A program made the translations under genes and the position numbers. Below are positions 1-6,057 of a stretch of DNA of 8,092 bases, piece by piece. How positions within the stretch are numbered: the stretch's first letter is position 1; each line of letters starts with the position of its first letter. The DNA is from Alphaproteobacteria bacterium (lineage in GTDB: Bacteria; Pseudomonadota; Alphaproteobacteria; Rhizobiales; Aestuariivirgaceae): the NCBI GenBank assembly GCA_026400595.1, contig JAPLOT010000207.1:1-8092 (forward strand), given 5' to 3'. The notes beneath the pieces were generated by a model, which was not told the origin of the DNA, ran no database searches, and saw only the letters and a list, made by a program, of their open reading frames with translations.

Positions 1-1067
1 AAGGCATAGGTCACCAGCAGGCCCAGCGCGCCGGCGATCGCCAGCGGAAGCCATTCGATGCGCGCCGCAATGGGCAGCGGGATGATGGCGCTCAGCAGGC
101 CATAGGCAAGCATGGGCGCCACCGCCCCTGCGGCCAGCCCGATGGCGATGGCGATCAGCGCCACCAGCGTGATCTCGGTCAGGTAGATGCCGAAGACGGT
201 GCGCGACGATGCGCCGAGGCATTTCAGCGTGGCGATGGAATTGCTGCGGCGGTTGACGAAGGCGGCCACCGCATTGGCGATGCCGGCGCCGCCGACGATC
301 AGCGACGCAAGGCCGACCAGCGTCATGAAATAGCCCAGCCGCTCGATGAAGCGATCGGCGCCGGAGGCCGCCTGATTGCGGTTGCGCACCCGCCACCCGG
401 CATCCGGAAATGTCTCCTTCGACTCCTCGATCAGCGCGTTGGCGGCCGCGAGGCTGGGATCGGCCAGCTTCACGCGGTAGCGCCAGGTGATCAGGCTGCC
501 GGGCTGCACGATGCCGGTGGCGCGCAGCGCCTCTTCGCTCAGCAGCAGGCGGGGGCCCAGCACGATGCCGTCGGATGGCGATCTCGATGCTGCCCAGCTT
601 GATGCGGTCGCCCGGCATGATGCCGAGGCGGCCGGTGAGGAGCGGATCGGCCACGGCGCCATAGACACCGTCGCGCTTGTCGAAGATGCCGTCCAGTGTC
701 GCACCGTTCTCCAGCGTCAGCGATCCGTAGAGCGGATAGGCGCCGTCGATGGCCTTGGCTTCGACCAGCGTCGTGGCCTCGCCCGCGACCGCCATGGCCC
801 GGACCGTCGCCACCTTGCTGACCTCGCCCTTGGACGTGATGTAGGCAAGTTCGTCGGGCGATGCCTCGCGGTGGATCAGCGAGAATTCGACGTCGCCGCC
901 CAGCAGCGGCTGGCCCTGCTCGTCGAGCCCGCGCTCGATGGCGGCCGAGAGCGAGCCGATGATGGCGATGGCAGCCGTGCCCAGCGCCAGGCAGGTGAGA
1001 AAGATCCAGAAGCCTTGAAGGCCCGATCGCAAGTCACGCAGGGCAAAGCGCAGCCACAGCGATGGAG

Positions 1068-1071
<4 letters not shown>
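1..1071 (-). pseudogene. FtsX-like ABC transporter permease (YbbP type), frameshifted and cut by window edge
   Basis: This is the membrane subunit of the ABC exporter whose ATPase lies just upstream. It starts at GTG 1071-1069, overlapping the ATPase stop (GTGA), so the two are translationally coupled. The first frame reads about 167 residues: an N-terminal LRFALRDLRSGLQGFWIF stretch, a membrane helix at about residues 19-40, then a periplasmic region to KLGSIEIAI near 574. From 569 down to 1 the homologous sequence continues in another frame: GIVLGPRLLLSEEAL, ATGIVQPGSL, then the FtsX core with membrane helices (YFMTLVGLASLIVGGAGIAN, LKCLGASSRT). Neither frame meets a stop before the edge. 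Family members (COG3127) run to about 800 residues, so only the first half is visible. About ten residues expected before LGPR, usually including an EPD motif in my recollection of the family, are absent, so the lesion looks like a small deletion rather than a single-base slip. It may be a real lesion or an assembly error. Confidence 0.8.
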
Positions 1072-1766
<695 letters not shown>

Positions 1767-1800
1767 GGGTGTCGATACGTGATTTGTCGAGCCGCGGATG

Positions 1801-1834
1801 CTTGAAGACGGTACAATCGCGCCCTACCTTCAAG
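1801..1834. repeat. Inverted repeat in the tesA / ABC-ATPase divergent promoter region
   Basis: CTTGAAG (1801-1807) is matched by its reverse complement CTTCAAG (1828-1834). Allowing a three-base bulge (1807-1809), the arms extend to ten pairs: CTTGAA/GGTA against TACC/TTCAAG. The 11-base loop is 1814-1824. A -10-like TACAAT (1812-1817) lies inside it, without a good -35 at the right distance. The repeat ends three bases before the tesA ATG, where no Shine-Dalgarno is visible. It could be an operator shared by the two divergent genes or a leader hairpin, or it could be chance. Confidence 0.4.
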
Positions 1835-1837
1835 ACC

Positions 1838-2461
1838 ATGTTGAAAATCATTGCCGCGTTTGCCGCCGTCTTCATGTTGACCCAGGCTACATCAGCGCAG
1901 ACCATCACCATCCTTGCGCTGGGGGATAGTCTCACGGCTGGCTATGGGCTCCAGCCATCCGATGCCTTCCCGGTCAAGCTCGAACAGGCCCTGAAGGCGA
2001 AAGGACACGACGTCGTGGTCGTCAATGCCGGGGTTTCGGGCGACACGGCACTGGACGGCCTGTCGCGGCTGGACTGGGCCCTGTCGGAGGAGGTGGATGC
2101 GGCGATCGTCGAGTTCGGGGCCAATGACGCCTTGCGTGGTCTGCAGCCCGCCCAGGCGGAAGCCGCCATCGACGGCATTCTCGGCAAGCTGGCCGAGAAG
2201 AAGATCCCCACCCTCCTTGCCGGCATGCGGGCGCCGCCCAATCTCGGTCCGGAGTACATGTCGGCCTTTGACGGCATGTATGCGCGACTTGCCGGGAAGC
2301 ACGAGGCCCTTTTCTATCCATTCTTCCTCGACGGCGTGGCGGCGGACATCAAGCTGAACCAGGCCGACGGCATGCATCCCAACGCAGCCGGCGTCGATGT
2401 GATCGTGGCGCGAATGCTGCCTGTCGTTGAAGAACTTGTCACGAAGGCTGTGGCAAAATAG
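1838..2461 (+). CDS. tesA: Secreted GDSL/SGNH esterase: acyl-CoA thioesterase I / lysophospholipase L1
   Basis: This 207-residue exported serine hydrolase cleaves acyl thioesters and lysophospholipids in the periplasm in characterised homologues. Residues 1-20 are a signal peptide (Lys3, hydrophobic core, cleavage after TSA20). The SGNH blocks are all present: GDSL at 29-32 with nucleophile Ser31, block II Gly in NAGVSGD (oxyanion Gly65/Gly68), block III GAND at 94-97 with Asn96, and block V DGMHPN with Asp177 and His180 completing the triad. Length matches TesA of other Gram-negatives. The frame is open back to 1604, but ATG 1838 is chosen because it places the signal peptide at the N-terminus. 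No clear Shine-Dalgarno precedes it. It is divergent from the YbbA/YbbP-type ABC genes, a pairing that is widely conserved. Confidence 0.93.
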   Translation: MLKIIAAFAAVFMLTQATSAQTITILALGDSLTAGYGLQPSDAFPVKLEQALKAKGHDVVVVNAGVSGDTALDGLSRLDWALSEEVDAAIVEFGANDALRGLQPAQAEAAIDGILGKLAEKKIPTLLAGMRAPPNLGPEYMSAFDGMYARLAGKHEALFYPFFLDGVAADIKLNQADGMHPNAAGVDVIVARMLPVVEELVTKAVAK

Positions 2462-2483
2462 GGCTTGGCCTTCGGCCGAATCA

Positions 2484-2503
2484 CGCTAGCTTGACGGCTA
2501 GCG
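2484..2503. repeat. Inverted repeat (7-bp arms) between tesA and thpR
   Basis: CGCTAGC (2484-2490) and GCTAGCG (2497-2503) are perfect reverse complements around a six-base TTGACG loop. A shorter GGCC-TTC-GGCC hairpin lies just upstream at 2467-2477. No T-run follows either, so neither looks like a standard intrinsic terminator. The TTGACG loop resembles a -35 box, but I see no -10 at the right distance. It may be a leader structure or protein site ahead of thpR. Confidence 0.35.
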
Positions 2504-2524
2504 ACCCGTGCAGACCCCCCCTCG

Positions 2525-2532
2525 AAAGGAGG
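2525..2532 (+). promoter_or_regulatory. Ribosome binding site of thpR
   Basis: AAAGGAGG lies six bases before ATG 2539. It is a near-perfect Shine-Dalgarno and decides the start, although the frame is open from further upstream. Confidence 0.8.
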
Positions 2533-2538
2533 CCCGCC

Positions 2539-3081
2539 ATGCCGCGACTCTTCACCGGCCTTGAGTTGCCGGACGACGTCGCCACCGATCTCGGCCTGAT
2601 GAAGGGCGGGATCATGGGAGCCCGCTGGATCGACCGGGAATCCTTTCACCTCACCCTGCGCTTCATCGGCGACATCGACGATTCGCTGGCCCGCGAAATC
2701 GCCTATGCGCTGGACGGGGTGGCAGCACGGCCTTTCTCGCTCCGGCTGCGCGGCATGGGCCTGTTTGGCGGCAACAAGCCTCACACGCTCTATGCCGGAG
2801 TCGAGGAAAGCCCCGAACTGCGGCGGCTGCAATCCATCCACGAACGCATTTGCCAGGTCCTGGGCCTTGCCGCCGAGGGGCGCAAGTTCATGCCGCATGT
2901 GACGCTGGCGCGGCTCAAGGACCCGGATCCCCTTGCGCTCCATGGCTATGTCGCCTCGCATAATCTCTACAAGAGCCGGACTTTCGAAGTGTCGCGTTTC
3001 GTGCTCTTCTCCTCTCGGCCGTCACGGGGTGGTGGACCCTATGCGGTCGAGGAATCCTATCAATTGCAAGGCTCACCATGA
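2539..3081 (+). CDS. thpR: RNA 2',3'-cyclic phosphodiesterase (LigT / 2H phosphoesterase family)
   Basis: This 180-residue cytoplasmic protein belongs to the 2H phosphoesterases, once called 2'-5' RNA ligases. Characterised members open RNA 2',3'-cyclic phosphates to 2'-phosphates and can join some tRNA half-molecules through a 2'-5' bond. Both HxTx motifs are present and spaced as expected: HLTL at 37-40 and HVTL at 120-123, each with its catalytic His. The N-terminus RLFTGLELPDDV and the central LFGGNKPHTLYAGV are typical of the family. Length is normal. The start at ATG 2539 is fixed by a strong Shine-Dalgarno. The stop overlaps the ATG of the next gene (ATGA), so the two are translationally coupled. 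The physiological substrate in bacteria is not settled. Confidence 0.93.
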   Translation: MPRLFTGLELPDDVATDLGLMKGGIMGARWIDRESFHLTLRFIGDIDDSLAREIAYALDGVAARPFSLRLRGMGLFGGNKPHTLYAGVEESPELRRLQSIHERICQVLGLAAEGRKFMPHVTLARLKDPDPLALHGYVASHNLYKSRTFEVSRFVLFSSRPSRGGGPYAVEESYQLQGSP

Positions 3082-3380
3082 CTGAAACACCGTTGCACGG
3101 CGTCGAGCGGGTCCGGGTCCTCCGCGAACTCCAGGGTTGGACCGAGGCAAAGGGACGGGATGCCATTTCGAAGACATTTCAGTTCAAGTCCTTCAACCAG
3201 GCCTGGGGCTGGATGAGCCGGGTGGCGCTGTTTGCCGAGAAAACCGACCATCATCCCGAATGGTTCAATGTTTACGGGCGGGTGGAAGTGACGCTGTCCA
3301 CCCATTCGGCAGGCGGGGTGACCGAAAAGGACATCGAACTGGCCCGCAAGATGGACGGCTACGCGGCCGTTCTTGCTTAA
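3078..3380 (+). CDS. phhB: Pterin-4a-carbinolamine dehydratase
   Basis: This 100-residue cytoplasmic enzyme dehydrates 4a-hydroxy-tetrahydropterin, the step that recycles the pterin cofactor of aromatic amino acid hydroxylases. The three family histidines are present: His58 and His59 in DHHPEW, and His76 in LSTHSAGG, followed by the conserved VTEKDIELARKMD tail. The N-terminal Trp21 and the SFNQAWGWMSRVALFAE helix also match. Length is that of the compact single-domain family. It overlaps thpR by four bases and probably depends on it for translation. No phenylalanine hydroxylase gene is in the window. In bacteria without one, this family has been proposed to serve other pterins such as the molybdenum cofactor, so its role here is open. 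Confidence 0.93.
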   Translation: MTETPLHGVERVRVLRELQGWTEAKGRDAISKTFQFKSFNQAWGWMSRVALFAEKTDHHPEWFNVYGRVEVTLSTHSAGGVTEKDIELARKMDGYAAVLA

Positions 3381-3407
3381 TTACAATCTCTTAATGTGCC
3401 TGACCGC

Positions 3408-3436
3408 TTGAAGCTGGTACTTCATTACCCCATATT
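3408..3436 (+). promoter_or_regulatory. Possible sigma-70-type promoter for the BI-1 family gene
   Basis: TTGAAG (3408-3413) and CATATT (3431-3436) are separated by 17 bases, each matching the consensus at four of six positions. They lie in the 87-base gap after phhB. Transcription would start near 3443, about 25 bases before the ATG at 3468. The match is modest. Confidence 0.45.
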
Positions 3437-3454
3437 GCAGCAGAATTCTTCACC

Positions 3455-3461
3455 TGGAGGG
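3455..3461 (+). promoter_or_regulatory. Ribosome binding site of the BI-1 family gene
   Basis: TGGAGGG lies about seven bases before ATG 3468. It decides the start in favour of MAEVRYQ over the in-frame ATG at 3396, which would add 24 atypical residues. Confidence 0.8.
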
Positions 3462-3467
3462 AGCGAA

Positions 3468-4193
3468 ATGGCTGAAGTCCGATACCAACCCCAAACAACT
3501 GCCCAGTCGCGGGCCGAGATCGATCAGGGTCTCCGCTCGTACATGATGGGCGTCTACAACTACATGGCGCTTGGCGTGGCCGCCACGGCGATCATCACCA
3601 TGGCGGTGGCCGCAAACCCGGCTGCCATGCAGGCTGTCTATTCGCTGAAGTGGCTGTTCTTCATTGCCATCCTCGGCATGGGCTTCCTCGCTCCGCGCCT
3701 GATTTTCTCTGCCAACCCGGCGGTCGCCCATGGCGCCTACTGGGGCTACGTGGCGCTCTGGGGCCTTGCCATCGCACCGATGGTCGGGACCTACCTCGCC
3801 ATCGGGCCGGATATCGTCTACCGCGCCTTCCTGATCACGGCCGTCACCTTCGGCGCCACCAGCCTTGCGGGCTACGTCACCAAGCGTGACCTGTCGGGCT
3901 TCGGTGCCTTCTTCATGATGGCCTCGATCGGCATCATCATCGCCATGCTGGTGAACGTGTTCTTCTTCCAGAGCTCCATGATGAGCCTCATCACCTCGAT
4001 CGTGACCGTGCTGCTCTTTGCCGGCATCACGGCCTACGAGACCCAGCAGATCAAGGAGATGTATGTCGAAGGCGACACCCCCGGCGTTGCCCGCTGCAAG
4101 TCGATCTTCGGCGCCTTCATGCTCTACGGCAGCTTCATCACGATGTTCGTTCACATCCTGAACATCCTCGGGATAATGCGCAGCTCGGAGTGA
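3468..4193 (+). CDS. BAX inhibitor-1 / YccA-YetJ family seven-helix membrane protein
   Basis: This is a 241-residue inner-membrane protein. A charged cytoplasmic N-terminus with RAEIDQGLRSYM leads into seven hydrophobic segments at about 28-48, 60-80, 88-110, 117-135, 145-167, 171-190 and 213-236. The family core is recognisable: GATSLAGYVTKRDLSGFGAF at about 128-147, and FAGITAYETQQIKEMY before the last helix. Related proteins (human BI-1, Bacillus YetJ) leak calcium in a pH-dependent way through an aspartate pair near the last two helices. Here those positions read Glu191 (YETQ rather than YDTQ) and Ser222 (LYGSFITMF where human BI-1 has LFLDFITVF), so the ion-gating behaviour may differ. 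Length is normal. It appears monocistronic, with its own promoter-like sequence and a strong terminator behind it. Its bacterial function is not established; YccA-type relatives interact with the FtsH protease. Confidence 0.9.
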   Translation: MAEVRYQPQTTAQSRAEIDQGLRSYMMGVYNYMALGVAATAIITMAVAANPAAMQAVYSLKWLFFIAILGMGFLAPRLIFSANPAVAHGAYWGYVALWGLAIAPMVGTYLAIGPDIVYRAFLITAVTFGATSLAGYVTKRDLSGFGAFFMMASIGIIIAMLVNVFFFQSSMMSLITSIVTVLLFAGITAYETQQIKEMYVEGDTPGVARCKSIFGAFMLYGSFITMFVHILNILGIMRSSE

Positions 4194-4216
4194 CAGAGCG
4201 GCAGCACCAAAAGGAG

Positions 4217-4245
4217 AGGCCCGGCGGAAACGCCGGGCCTTTTCC
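4217..4245. terminator. Rho-independent terminator between convergent genes
   Basis: GGCCCGGCG (4218-4226), a GAAA tetraloop (4227-4230) and CGCCGGGCC (4231-4239) form a perfect nine-pair hairpin, extendable by A4217-T4240 and followed by a short T-run. It sits 24 bases after the BI-1 gene stop on plus. It may also serve the converging DUF2794 gene, because the minus strand reads a weaker pyrimidine-rich tract (CTCTCCTTTT) after the same hairpin. Confidence 0.9.
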
Positions 4246-4262
4246 ATTTTGCGGGAGTTGGT

Positions 4263-4667
4263 TCAGACTGCGGTGAGCTTCGGAGCCTTGATCAGTACCT
4301 TCAGGACCTGGGTGAGGTCGGCGCCTCTCTTGAGGATGAGCCCCCCCTGTGCCACGACCGAGTAAAGACCCTGGCGCCGGGCCAGCGACGGGTCCTTGAC
4401 GATCCGGTAGAGCGGCATCTCGCTGCTCCGGCGGAAGACCGAGAAGATCGCCTTGTCGCGGCTGAACTCCATGGCGTAGTCGCGCCATTCGCCATCGGCG
4501 ACCTTGCGGCCATAGAGGCCGAGAATGAGGGTAAGCTCCTTGCGGTCGAAGGCAATCTGCTCCGGCCGCCGCGCACCTGTCTCCCGGGGTGCTTCCGGGC
4601 CGGACCTCGTGCTTGCGCCCCAGGCCCGGAGGGAAGTTATCGGTTCTTGTTCGTCCAAACGCCCCAC
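4263..4667 (-). CDS. DUF2794 family protein, function unknown
   Basis: This 134-residue protein has no signal peptide or membrane segment and is probably cytoplasmic. It matches the DUF2794 family as I know it from Alphaproteobacteria. The conserved core runs from about residue 38 to the end: IAFDRKELTLILGLYGRKV, GEWRDYAMEFSRDKAIFSVF, RRSSEMPLYRI, and LARRQGLYSVVAQGGLILKRG, with a VLKVL tail. The first 35 residues are low in complexity and poorly conserved. The start is uncertain: the frame is bounded upstream by TAG at 4691-4689, leaving GTG 4667 or TTG 4658. The TTG has the G-rich stretch GGGTGGGG just before it, and the GTG has little. It converges on the BI-1 gene and is divergent from the transpeptidase gene. 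No function can be assigned from the sequence. Confidence 0.88.
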   Translation of the reverse strand: MGRLDEQEPITSLRAWGASTRSGPEAPRETGARRPEQIAFDRKELTLILGLYGRKVADGEWRDYAMEFSRDKAIFSVFRRSSEMPLYRIVKDPSLARRQGLYSVVAQGGLILKRGADLTQVLKVLIKAPKLTAV

Positions 4668-4696
4668 CCTGTGCTGACGGGGTTCATCCTAACGTC

Positions 4697-4725
4697 ATGA
4701 TGTACCCAAAGCGGCGCCCTGACAA
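4697..4725 (-). promoter_or_regulatory. Possible promoter of the DUF2794 gene
   Basis: On minus, TTGTCA (4725-4720, five of six consensus) and CATCAT (4702-4697, four of six) are 17 bases apart, placing a start near 4690, about 23 bases before the GTG. The -35 lies in a small inverted repeat, CTGAC-N4-GTCAG (4719-4732 on plus), which could be an operator. Confidence 0.4.
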
Positions 4726-4742
4726 GCGTCAGCTCGCGCCAC

Positions 4743-4756
4743 TCACAGCGCTGTGA
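4743..4756. repeat. Perfect 14-bp palindrome in the DUF2794 / L,D-transpeptidase divergent region
   Basis: TCACAGCGCTGTGA is its own reverse complement. It lies about 17 bases upstream of the candidate DUF2794 -35 and directly before a -35-like TTGAAA (4758-4763) on plus, for which I see no convincing -10. It is a candidate regulator site for one or both genes. Roughly one palindrome this long is expected by chance per 16 kb. Confidence 0.5.
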
Positions 4757-4808
4757 CTTGAAATCCATTCCATCACAATGTAGTTCGTTCTGGGGCCTCT
4801 CTGCGGTC

Positions 4809-4813
4809 GGGGG
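4809..4813 (+). promoter_or_regulatory. Ribosome binding site supporting the TTG start of the L,D-transpeptidase gene
   Basis: GGGGG (4809-4813) lies five bases before TTG 4819. No in-frame ATG, GTG or TTG occurs in the 40 bases upstream, and this start places the twin-arginine motif at residues 3-4, so TTG is preferred. Confidence 0.55.
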
Positions 4814-4818
4814 ATATC

Positions 4819-5329
4819 TTGCAACGACGTGGTTTTCTTGGACTTTTCGGTGCGGCGCTGATGGCGTCCGTGGTTCCTTCAATCGGTACGGCGGCGGCCT
4901 CCACGGCCGAAGATCGTCGACTCCTCCGCTTCGACAACAAGGCGACCACCAGGAAGGTTTCCACCAACAGCAAGAAAAAAAAGAAGAAGATCGTCCGCAA
5001 GGCACCCGCCTACAAGGGCCGCGCGCTGGTGGATTTCGACACGCCTGAAAAGCCCGGAACCATCATCATCCGCACCAATGAACGGGCCTTGTACCGCGTC
5101 ATGGAAGACGGCAAGGCCATGCGTTATCTGGTGGCCGTCGGCAAGGATGGCTTCAACTGGTCGGGCGTCGCCACGGTCGGCATGAAGCGCAAGAATCCCA
5201 CCTGGACGCCGCCAGCCGCCGTCCTCGATCGGCACCGCCGCCTCTTCGGGCTGCATCCGCATGCTCAACCACGAAGTGATCGAACTCTACAACAAGACGC
5301 CGGTCGGCACGAAGGTCATCGTCCTCTAA
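4819..5329 (+). pseudogene. L,D-transpeptidase (YkuD/ErfK family) with internal deletion and frameshift
   Basis: Intact relatives cross-link peptidoglycan (3-3 links) or attach proteins to it in the periplasm. The N-terminus MQRRGFLGLFGAALMAS is a twin-arginine-type signal, followed by a lysine-rich linker (SKKKKKKIVRK, about 52-62) and the first half of a YkuD domain (GTIIIRTNERALYRV, YLVAVGKDGFNWSG, NPTWTPPA). After codon 5215-5220 the homology stops. It resumes in another frame at 5228 with IGTAASSGCIRMLNHEVI and NKTPVGTKVIVL to TAA 5327-5329. SSGC (5243-5254) contains the catalytic Cys. The segment in between, normally about 40 residues with NPLGARALYLG and the HG[TS] motif carrying the active-site His, is absent. 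A net loss of 2 modulo 3 bases explains the shift. The unshifted frame runs on to 5490 through sequence antisense to the next gene. As written it cannot make an active enzyme; an assembly deletion is the main alternative. Confidence 0.85.
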
Positions 5330-6018
5330 TTGCAGCCCATGTAAGGGCCCATGTCGACGTGGAAATGGTCGGCATGGTCGGCATTGTAGTCCGGGCTCAG
5401 CACCATGTTGAAGAGCAGGCAGGCCCGCCCGCGCAGGTCATGAAGAAACGCCGAAGTGGCACCGCCGGCGTCCCATCCCGACTTGAGTGAGATTGTCCTG
5501 CCATTCTCGAGCCGGAAGCCCGCGATGTCGAATGCATTGGCCGTGGCATGCTGGCTCAGCCTGCTCCGGCCCCGGATGTTGCGGCAGGAGTAACTGCCGA
5601 AATGAACGATCTCCGCGACGCCGCTGCCGAGATGCTGCCGCGCGAGGGGTTGAAGGTCGTGGCGGTCGAGGAGATAGAGCCGCAGCGCGATGTCGCAGCG
5701 CATTTCTTCCTGCCGGATCCGGGCGCCGTGGAGCTTCGAGAGGGTGATGGTCCCGCGTCGGTCGCAGCCCGGCCGGTCCGTCTGTTCCGGCATTTCGGTG
5801 AGCGTCACGCCTGCCTTGCGCAAGGCCGCGGCGCAGGCCCGGGGATCACCCTCCATCAGCCAGAGCTTGGTGCCGGTCATCAGGTTCGGCGTTTCGGCGA
5901 GATCGAGCGGCGCCAGCGGATTGTAGCGGTCGGGAACGAGGCGGAACTGCGCGGCAAGTGCCAGGGCCAGCACCGTGGCGGCCAGGGCCGCAAGAAAGAC
6001 TGCCGAACTGCGTTTCAC
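5326..6018 (-). CDS. Extensin-like domain protein, membrane-anchored or exported envelope protein
   Basis: This 230-residue protein has a single N-terminal hydrophobic segment (about 6-23) that anchors or exports it. The rest matches the bacterial extensin-like C-terminal domain (PF06904): GSYSCRNIRG at 141-150, SRLSQHATANAFDI at 152-165, and VLSPDYNADHADHFHVDMG near the end. His157 and Asp164 in SQHATANAFD, plus His218/His220 in HFH, reproduce the SxHxxxxAxD...HxH pattern of LAS-type zinc peptidases (M15/VanY), so a peptidoglycan peptidase-like fold is a reasonable inference; activity is unproven. Six cysteines (62, 85, 108, 145, 200, 229) suggest disulfides in the periplasm. It starts at GTG 6018 with a weak Shine-Dalgarno, 39 bases after the trxC-like gene on the same strand, so the two may be co-transcribed. 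Its stop overlaps the stop of the converging transpeptidase gene. Confidence 0.85.
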   Translation of the reverse strand: MKRSSAVFLAALAATVLALALAAQFRLVPDRYNPLAPLDLAETPNLMTGTKLWLMEGDPRACAAALRKAGVTLTEMPEQTDRPGCDRRGTITLSKLHGARIRQEEMRCDIALRLYLLDRHDLQPLARQHLGSGVAEIVHFGSYSCRNIRGRSRLSQHATANAFDIAGFRLENGRTISLKSGWDAGGATSAFLHDLRGRACLLFNMVLSPDYNADHADHFHVDMGPYMGCN

Positions 6019-6057
6019 CGGCGCAGATCAGCCCTGATTTGCGCGAACAATAAGGCG

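Noticed and set aside
3450..4247. Minus-strand open frame of 265 codons opposite the BI-1 gene
   Set aside because: It is exactly antisense to a well-supported gene, is His/Asp/Glu-rich as expected from the complement of hydrophobic codons, and would read through the terminator hairpin.
4743..4756. Reading the palindrome TCACAGCGCTGTGA as a CRP/FNR site
   Set aside because: The CRP/FNR half-sites are in the opposite orientation (TGTGA-N6-TCACA); here TCACA comes first and the spacing is shorter.
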